Shown: in pieces, positions 56,527-64,000 of the stretch | Layout of the letters: each line of letters begins with the position of its first letter | How positions within the stretch are numbered: position 1 is the first letter of the stretch | From: Miscanthus floridulus | Taxonomy: Eukaryota > Streptophyta > Magnoliopsida > Poales > Poaceae | Assembly (NCBI RefSeq): GCF_019320115.1 | Contig: NC_089584.1 | Span: 54,247,633-54,311,632, forward strand | Direction: 5' to 3' | Length of the DNA stretch: 64,000 bases | Translations under genes and position numbers: made by a program | Notes under the pieces: model-generated | Database searches by the model: none | Seen by the model: the letters and a program-made list of their open reading frames with translations, nothing else | What the model was told of the DNA's origin: nothing

Positions 56527-59500
56527 TCAATTTTTAGTGAAGTTGCTAAAATCAAGCACATTGAGCTCATTCTGCAATCTACAAAATGTAGCCACATCTA
56601 GCGGTTTAGTGAAGATATCCACTAATTGATCTTCAGTTCTTATATCTTCTAGTGATATACCATTTTTAGCAATATGATCTTTTAGAAAGTGATGGCGGAT
56701 ATCTATGTGCTTGGTGCGAGAGTGTTGAACTAGATTATTTGCAAGTTTTACCACACTTTCATTATCGCACAAAAGAGGTACCTTTTCTAGAACTACACCA
56801 TAGTCTAGCAAAGTTTGTTTCATGTATAGTATTTGTGCACAACAAGCACCCGCAACAATGTATTCTGCTTCGGCAGTGGATAAAGTCACACTATTTTGCT
56901 TCTTGGAGGACCAAGACACAAGTGATCTACCAAGTAAATAGCACCCTCCGGATGTGCTTTTTCTATCAACTTTGCAACCGGCATAATCTAAATCGGAATA
57001 GTCAACTAATTCAAATATAGCTCCTTTGGGATACCAAAGGCCAATGCTTGGTGTGTGCTTAAGATACCTAAGGATTCTTTTTACTGTAATTAAATGTGTT
57101 TTCTTAGGATTAGCTTGAAATCTAGCACACATACACACACTAAACATGATGTCGGGCCTAGATACGGTTAAATATAACAAGCTACCAATCATAGAACAGT
57201 AGAGAGTTTGATCAACTGGGTTACCTCTCTCATCTAGGTCGAGATGCCCATTGGTAGGCATTGGTGTCTTGATTGGCTTACATTCATCCATCTTGAATCT
57301 CTTGAGAAGATCTTTTGTATATTTCTCTTGAGAGATGAAGATGCCTTCTTTCATTTGCTTGACTTGAAAACCAAGAAAGAATGTAAGCTCACCAATCATT
57401 GACATCTCAAACTCCTTTGACATCAATTCACCAAATTCTTTGCATGAGTCTTCATTTGATGATCCAAAGATGATATCATCAACATATACTTGACAAATGA
57501 AGATATGCCCATCAAGCTTCTTAGTGAATAGTGTGGTGTTGACCTTCCTAATGGTGAAGCCCTTCTCAATGAGGAAGTCTCGAAGGCGCTCATACCAAGC
57601 TCTTGGGGCTTGCTTAAGCCTATATAGTGCCTTGGACAACCTATAAACATGATTAGGATATCTAGGGTCTTCAAACCCAAGAGGTTGATCAACATAGACT
57701 AGTTCATTAATAAAGCCATTTAAAAATGCACTTTTCACATCCATTTGATATAGTTTCATTTCATGATGTGATGTATATGCAAGTAGGATACGGATGGCTT
57801 CTAATCTTGCAACCGGTACAAAGGTCTCTCCAAAATCCAAACCTTCAACTTGGGAGAACCCCTTTGCAACTAGTCCTTGCCTTGTTCCTCACAACAACAC
57901 CTTGATCATCTTGCTTGTTGTAGAACACCCACTTTGTTCTAATGACTCTTGCACCTTTTGGTCGCTCTTCAAGAGTCCAAACTTCATTGCGTGTGAAGTT
58001 GTTCAACTCTTCATGCATGGCATTGATCCAATCCGGATCTTTAAGAGCTTCTTCTATCTTGGTAGGCTCATAGCAAGAGACAAAAGAGTGATGAGCAATA
58101 AATGAAGCAAGTTTTTGAGATCAAGTCATTACACCCTTTGATGGACTCCCTATGATAAGATCTTGTGGATGATCTTGTAGGAGAGGTGTATTTCTTCTAT
58201 TGACCACTTGAGGGGGAGGTTGTGGAGCATCAACATATTGTGCTTGTATCACCATTTGCTCATGGGAGATATGAGTATCTTTATTTTCTACTCTCCCATC
58301 TTGTTTACCATCTTGTGACACACTTGATGAAGAAGGTTGATCAATGACTTGTACATCATCTTTTGGCTTGATGTCTCCCACCTGAATATTCTTCATAGCC
58401 TCCCTCAATGGTTCATCACCTACATCATCAAGATTCTCATGTGCTCCTTGGGAGCCGTTAGATTCATCAAATTCCACATTATATGTTTCTTCAACCAAGC
58501 CGGTGGCATGATTAAATACTCTATATGCTTTGGACTTTAATGAGTAACCAACAAGAAAACCAATATCATAACGTCTTTGGAACTTCCCTAGGTGTTACCT
58601 CTTTTGTAGATATAGCATTTGCAATGAAACACCATAAAAGAAGGAGATGTCCGGCTTCTTCCCATTGAGCAACTCATAAGGTGTCTTGCCAAGGAACTTT
58701 TGAAGGAATAGGCGGTTGGATGCATAACATGTGGTGTTGATTGCTTCTACCCATAGAGCTTCGGGAGTGTTGTACTCATCAAGCATTGTTCTTGCAAGAG
58801 TGATCAATGTCCGGTTCTTTCTCTCAACTACACCATTTTGTTGAGGAGTATAAGTTGCGGAGACTTCATGTTTGATTCCAACTTCATCATAATAAGCTTC
58901 TATGTTTGTGTTGTCAAACTCTTTGCCATTATCACTTCTAATCTTCTTGAGCTTCACTTCAAATTCATTTTGTGCTCTCTTGGTAAACTTCTTGAAGCAA
59001 GATGCAACTTCAGATTTGTCATGAAGAAAGAATACCCATGTATACCTTGAATAGTCATCAACAATCATAAGGCAATAAAGATTTCCTCCCAAACTCTTGT
59101 ATGTTGTTGGTCCAAATAAATCCATATGAAGGAGTTCTAGCACTCTTGTGGTTGACATGAAGGCTTTGGTTAGATGAGTATTTGCAACTTGCTTGCCGGC
59201 TTGACATGCACTACAAAGCTTGTCCTTCTCAAACTTCACATCCTTCAACCCTCTCACCAAATCATTCTTCATAAGCTTCTTGAGTGAGCTCATCCCAACA
59301 TGAGCAAGTCTTCTATGCCATAGCCACCCAAGTGTTGTTTTGGTGAATAGGCAAGTCTTCAAATTTGCATCTTCGGAGGTGAAGTCCACTAGATATAAGT
59401 TGTTGTATCTAAATCCATTGAATATCACTTGATTATCATCTACCTTGGATACAACAACCTCCTTCTTGGTAAACAAGCATTGGAAGCCAAGATCATACAA

Positions 59501-59760
59501 TTGTCCAATGAATAGCAAGTTGAAAGCTCAATGAAGCAACATAAAGTACATTGGAGATGGAATGATCATTTGATATTGCCACTTTGCCCAATCCTTTAAC
59601 CTTGCCCTTTGAGTTATCTCCAAATGTTATTCTCTCTTGTCCATTCTACCTCTTCATCTAGTGAGGTGAACATACAAGGATCACCGGTCATATGTTGAGT
59701 GCAACCACTATCAATAACTCAATGACTTCCACCGGTCTTGTAGTTCACCTACACACAAGA
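56527..59760 (-). pseudogene. Sirevirus copia pol, second copy
   Basis: Same domains and most of the same stops as 34,363-37,596. Differences include an extra T near 57,877, one extra base near 59,522 and one near 59,643, which shift the frame, whereas the first copy has no frameshift. At several codons this copy has the residue usual for the family where the first does not: MDVKSAFLNG (first copy KNAFLNG) and RYPNHVYR (first copy RYSNHVYR). Confidence 0.9.
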
Positions 59761-62163
59761 GATTCAAGCTTTAGGAACCCAAACTTGTTGAGGGCCCTTT
59801 ACCTTCTCAACAAGTGACTTAGCCACCCAAATCTTCTTAGGCCTATTCTTGTTAGGGGGTCCTAAGAACATGACTTTCATCTTTCCACTAGAATCCTTTC
59901 TAAGCATGTAGTGAGCATTGAAGGCAAAGGGTCTAGCATGCTTAGGCAAGGGTTGTGGTAGGTGGAGTTTGGCACTCATGAGCAAAGTGGCCTTCTTGTC
60001 CACACTCAAAACATCTCTTTGGCTTTGGCTTCGGCTTTGATTGTTATTGTTGAACTTGAGCCTTCTTCTTCTCTACACTTGCCACATATCCAATGCCACT
60101 TCTATCTATCTTCATGACGGTATTCATGAGTAGCTCACTTTGGAGATGCTTACCTCTTGTAAACTTGCTCAATCCCATCTTAAGATGCTCTTTCTTCATC
60201 TTGAGCTTCTTGTTCTCTTCCTTGAGAATATCATTGTTCTTCTCTTCTTGAGCTTCTTGTTCTCTTCTTTGAGTTTCTCATTCTCAAGGATCAACTCTTC
60301 ATCATGATCAAGAGTTTCTAGCACAATGGTGTTGTGGCTTTTCATCTCTTCAAGATCTTTCATGAGCTTTTCATTTGTATTCTTGAGCTTGACATATTCA
60401 TCATAGTCATTGCACTCAACCACTTTCTTGCCTTTGCCACTAGATCCTTGCTCAATGCTCTCATCAATCAAATCATCACATGATGTAGCTATATCAATCT
60501 TAACAACATGGTTAGTAGCATCATGTGGCTCATTTGGTCAAAAATTCTTAAGCAATAACAAGAGTATCATAATTGATCTTTAGAGTTGTATGTTCATCTT
60601 TTAGCTTGTTGTGGCTAGTGATGAGCTCATTGTGCACCCACTCAAGTTTATCATGTTTATCTTTAAGCTCTTTCTTAGAAGATTTGAGCTCCTTGAGTTT
60701 GGATGATATAGCATCATTTGTCTCTTTAAGCTCAACATTAGCCTTTTCTAATGTATCGCATTTTGCTAAGAGTGAATCATTTTTAGCATCAAGCTTTTCA
60801 TTTTTAGCTCTACTCTTTCTAATGATCTTAGTGTATTATCTTAGTATTTTGACAAGATCATCATATGAAGGTGAATCATCATCATCGCTATCACTATCAT
60901 CATCACTAGCTTGCTCATCATCACTACTATCATCATTATTAGTTACCTTGCATTCACCCTTGGCCATAAGGCATAGGTGTGTAGAGGATAATGACGATGG
61001 TGGCGGTGAAGATGAAAGATCAATAGCAATGGCGGCCATCTTCTCATCTTCACTATCATCATCAGATGATCCACTAGATGAATCAATGTCCATGAGCCAA
61101 TCACTAACGATGTAGGCCTTTCTACTCTTCTTCTTCTTATGGAAGTCCCTCTTTTTGCCATCTCTCTTTTGTATGGCTTGTTCTTCTTCTTCTCATCTTC
61201 ATCTTTGTTACTTGAGTCATCTTTCTTGCCCTTGTTCTTATTCTTGAACTTATTTTTCTTGGGCTTGGTGCATTGATGTGCTAGATGACCAAGTTTACCA
61301 CAATTGAAGCAATCCATTTCGGAGATTGTATTTTTCTAGAGCTTGTGAAGAACTTCTTCTTACCGTCGAACTTGATGCCACTCTTGTTTAGCTTCTTTAG
61401 CATTTTGGCAGCTTTCTTCACCATGAGAGCAAGATCTTCATCTTCATCTTCTTCATCACTTGAGCTCTCATACTCAAGTCTTGCTTTGCCCTTATCTTGG
61501 CTAGCTTTGAATGCTAAGTCTTTCTCTTTCTTCTTGGTAGAGGATGAGCCATCTTGTGGCGTGATAGTGCATATACATCTCATGAGCATTGACATTTCCC
61601 AAGATTTGTGTCAGTGTAGCGGTGTAAAGATCACCTTGGTGTAGCATGGTCACAATATGTCCATATTTGTCAATGGGGAGGACACTCAAGATCTTTCTCA
61701 CAACATCGGATGATGACATTTGAGTAAGTCCAAGCCCATTGACTTCCTCTACAAGAACATTCAAACGTGAATACATCTCATTAGCACATTCTTTGGGAAG
61801 CATCTCAAATGAATTTAGCTTTTTAATCACAAGATGACAGCGTTCCTTACGCTCACTCTTGGTTCCCTCATGGAGCGCACAAACGTCCGACCATAGTGCA
61901 TGGGCGTCTTTGTGGTTCCTTACGCGGTTGAACATATCTTTGCAAAGGCCTCTAAAGATAGTGTTTCGAGCCTTTGCATTCTACTTTTTATAATTAACCT
62001 CATCGCCTTGTAAGTGTGTAGCATTCCGAGGTTTTGGGAAGCCTTGTGAGGCGGCTCTAAGAATACCAACATCTAGAGCTTCTAAGTACGCCTCCATGCG
62101 GATTTTCCAATATGGAAAGTCATCTCCCTCAAAGATAGGAGGAGGTCCATCCCCATGAGACAT
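59761..62163 (-). pseudogene. Sirevirus gag, second copy
   Basis: Duplicate of 37,597-39,996 with the same start, two zinc knuckles and coiled coil. Small indels near 59,960, 60,245, 60,535, 61,170, 61,333 and 61,567 shift the frame in the second copy only. The knuckle at about 60,000 reads with Gly in place of Glu (CFECGQEGH), which is the more usual residue. Confidence 0.87.
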
Positions 62164-62200
62164 CTTGCTTTAAGCGATTAAGCTTAAAAACATGAGCATG

Positions 62201-62215
62201 AGGCTCTGATACTAA
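62201..62215 (-). other. Variant primer-binding site, second Sirevirus copy
   Basis: Same variant sequence as 40,034-40,048. Confidence 0.8.
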
Positions 62216-62216
62216 T

Positions 62217-63766
62217 TGAAAGGATCAAGATGCCCAAGAGAGGGGGTGAATTAGGCTAATTCTAAATTTTCTTGCAATAATTAAATCCTACGGTTAGCCC
62301 AATTAACCCCTTATGCCTAGAAAGGTGTTTCTAATAATCTAACGCACAAAGGACTTGCAATCTATGTTCCAAACTTACTCTAGCATGGCAATTCTATGAA
62401 TGTAAAAACAAGTATTGAATTGCTCAAGGTAAATGCTCAAAGTAAATAGAGAGAGAGGAACGCGGCAATGTTTTGCCGAGGTATCGAAGAGTCACCACTC
62501 CCCACTAGTCCTCGTTGAAGCACCCGAGCAAGGATGTAGCTCCCCCTTGATCCGCGCAAGGATCAAGTGCTCTCTATGGGTTGATTCTTCGACACTCCGT
62601 CACGGTGAATGACCCGCAACCGCTCACAACTTGAGTTGGGTCACCCACAAGCTCCGCCGAGTGATCACCAAGCTCCCAATCACCACCAAGCCATCTAGGT
62701 GATGGCAATCACCAAGAGTAACAAGCATAAACTCTCACTTGACCACGTGAAGCCTAATGAGAACGATGGATGCACACTTTGCTACTCTTGATTCACTAAT
62801 GAGGCTACTCTCTTGGATTCTCAAATCTCAATCACCTCACTAGGACCTTGCTCTTCTTGGCACTCACAAACGTGTTTTTCAGCTATTGAAATGAGCAAAA
62901 GTGACTCCACATATGAGTGGAGCTTCTATTTATAAGGTAGCCTGAAAAACGAACCGTTATGTGCCTCTATGGGGTGACCGGACGCTCCGGTCATATTGAC
63001 CGGATGCTCCGGTTAGTTCAACCCGCACACCAGTGTTTAAGTGTTGACCAGACACAGGCAGAGTCCAATCACCACTGACCGGACGCGTCCGGTCACATTT
63101 AACCCTCACTAGAACCTTACTGTACTCGACCGGACGCTAGATCCTCAGGGTCCGATCAGTATTGACCGGACGCGTCCGATCGTAGATTCACTCTTCTAGA
63201 ACCTTACTGGAGTCGACCAGACACAGACATTCAGTGTCTGGTCGCTTAACCTCTCAGCGTCCGGTCACACCAGACGCAATCTCCTCGGTCAAATGAACTG
63301 ACCGGACCCTACGGCCAGCGTCCAGTCAGTATTTGACCCTCCATTCACTTCTAACTTTCGATCATACGTGAATGAAGTTTGCTCCATTGGATCTTAGGGC
63401 TGTTGTGGAGCTACCTTGTGCTAGTTTTAACAAGTGTGCACCACACCTAACTCACTAGACTTATCTAGGTCAAGCTACCCGTCCATACCCCCCTTAATAG
63501 TACGGCCAAAGGAAAAACAAAGTCCTAAACTACTCTAAGTGTCTCTCTAACTCCAATCGACACTTAGAACTAGTCATCCTTAACCTTGTCGTCCATCCTT
63601 TGAAAACCGAAACGATTTCCATCTTAAGGGCATGACCACCTTGATTGCCCAATTGATCTCCATTACCATGATCTAACTTAATTGCCTCTACAAAACACAC
63701 GTTAGTTATAGTAATCTTGTATTGTCATTAATCACCAAAACCCAACTAGGGGCCTAGATGCTTTCA
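62217..63766 (-). repeat. 5' LTR of the second Sirevirus copy (1,550 bp)
   Basis: Same length as 40,050-41,599 and identical wherever compared, including the TATA-like box (62,926-62,937) and the palindrome cluster (62,972-63,337). Followed by ctatt. Confidence 0.93.
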
Positions 63767-63771
63767 CTATT

Positions 63772-63802
63772 CAACCCCCTCTCTAGCCATTAGGACCTTT
63801 CA
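63772..63802 (+). mobile_element. Right end of the solo LTR, second copy
   Basis: Same 31 bases as 41,605-41,635, followed by tcagc. Confidence 0.8.
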
Positions 63803-63958
63803 TCAGCGCTAGGGATCGGCAACATCGAGAAGGACAAGGCAGCGGCCGGTGAGGAAGAGCACGCGGCGGCGGGCGGGCTCCTAATCCTACCCAGGATGGT
63901 TGATGGGAAGCAGCGGCCTAGCACCACGAGGGCCTACCTTGAGGTCGACAAAGGCAAG
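63803..63958 (+). pseudogene. Interrupted host-like exon, second copy
   Basis: Duplicate of 41,636-41,791 up to the same splice-donor-like GT. The window ends 42 bases into the following intron-like sequence. Confidence 0.35.
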
Positions 63959-64000
63959 GTACAGTGATTCAGTTTAATTTCCTCTATTTTCTTGTGTTGT

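Larger units (their letters stand above)
43535..64000. repeat. Second copy of the tandem 22.2 kb repeat, truncated by the window
   Basis: It shares the same insertion junctions and target-site duplications as the first copy (ctatt at 63,767-63,771, tcagc at 63,803-63,807), so it is a duplicate of the whole nested locus and not a set of independent insertions. 43,535 to about 49,780 contains dozens of 1-5 base differences, mostly deletions. From about 49,780 on, the copies are almost identical. See findings for artefact against real duplication. Confidence 0.95.

Noticed and set aside
43535..64000. Independent insertion of a second Tekay and Sirevirus
   Set aside because: Both copies share insertion points, target-site duplications and flanking host-like sequence, which independent insertions would not.

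Overview
The window is plant nuclear DNA and consists almost entirely of nested LTR retrotransposons. Several features point to a grass, probably of the sorghum/sugarcane type: initiator-Met primer-binding sites, Sirevirus-like Ty1/copia LTRs rich in ACCGGAC...GTCCGGT palindromes, a chromodomain Ty3/gypsy (Tekay/Del-type) element with 4.4 kb LTRs, a Tat-type Ty3 fragment, a Stowaway-like MITE and Helitron-like ends. The species is an inference. No intact host gene is visible. The only host candidate is a set of weak exon fragments (6,611-6,654, then 41,641-42,941) split by the retrotransposons.

Layout. 1-2,366: left-truncated Tat-type Ty3 element on the minus strand (gag remnants, PBS, 473 bp LTR). 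2,367-6,610: small DNA elements (a 0.5 kb inverted-repeat element, a Stowaway-like MITE, two related Helitron-like 3' ends) around a LINE-type RNase H relic. 6,655-41,635: a four-level nest. (i) A solo Sirevirus-like LTR (6,655-8,429 plus 41,605-41,635; TSD tcagt/tcagc) is split by (ii) a minus-strand Sirevirus (8,430-41,599; perfect TSD ctatt). The Sirevirus is itself split by (iii) a 4.7 kb solo LTR in its 3' LTR (8,921-13,655; perfect TSD gcgat) and (iv) a 15.2 kb Tekay-type element in its third ORF (17,284-32,521; TSD tcggc/ttggc). 41,636-43,534: flanking host-like DNA. 43,535-64,000: a near-identical second copy of 21,321-41,833, joined abruptly inside the Tekay LTR, so the window carries a tandem repeat of about 22.2 kb whose second copy runs off the right edge.

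Coding content is retroelement protein only. The Sirevirus encodes gag-protease-integrase-RT-RNase H in one frame (39,996 down to 34,363, broken only by nonsense codons) plus a long third ORF of unknown function (32,967 down to about 15,166, cut by the Tekay insertion). The Tekay element encodes gag, pol with a C-terminal chromodomain, and an unusual coiled-coil accessory ORF between the PBS and gag (27,918 down to 26,690). All of them are inactivated. The stop codons are mostly TAG or TGA at sites where CAG, CGA or TGG is expected, as C-to-T decay of methylated DNA would produce.

The most useful points for follow-up are the 22 kb duplication (biological tandem duplication or false assembly duplication), the two accessory retroelement ORFs, and the strongly amber-biased decay.
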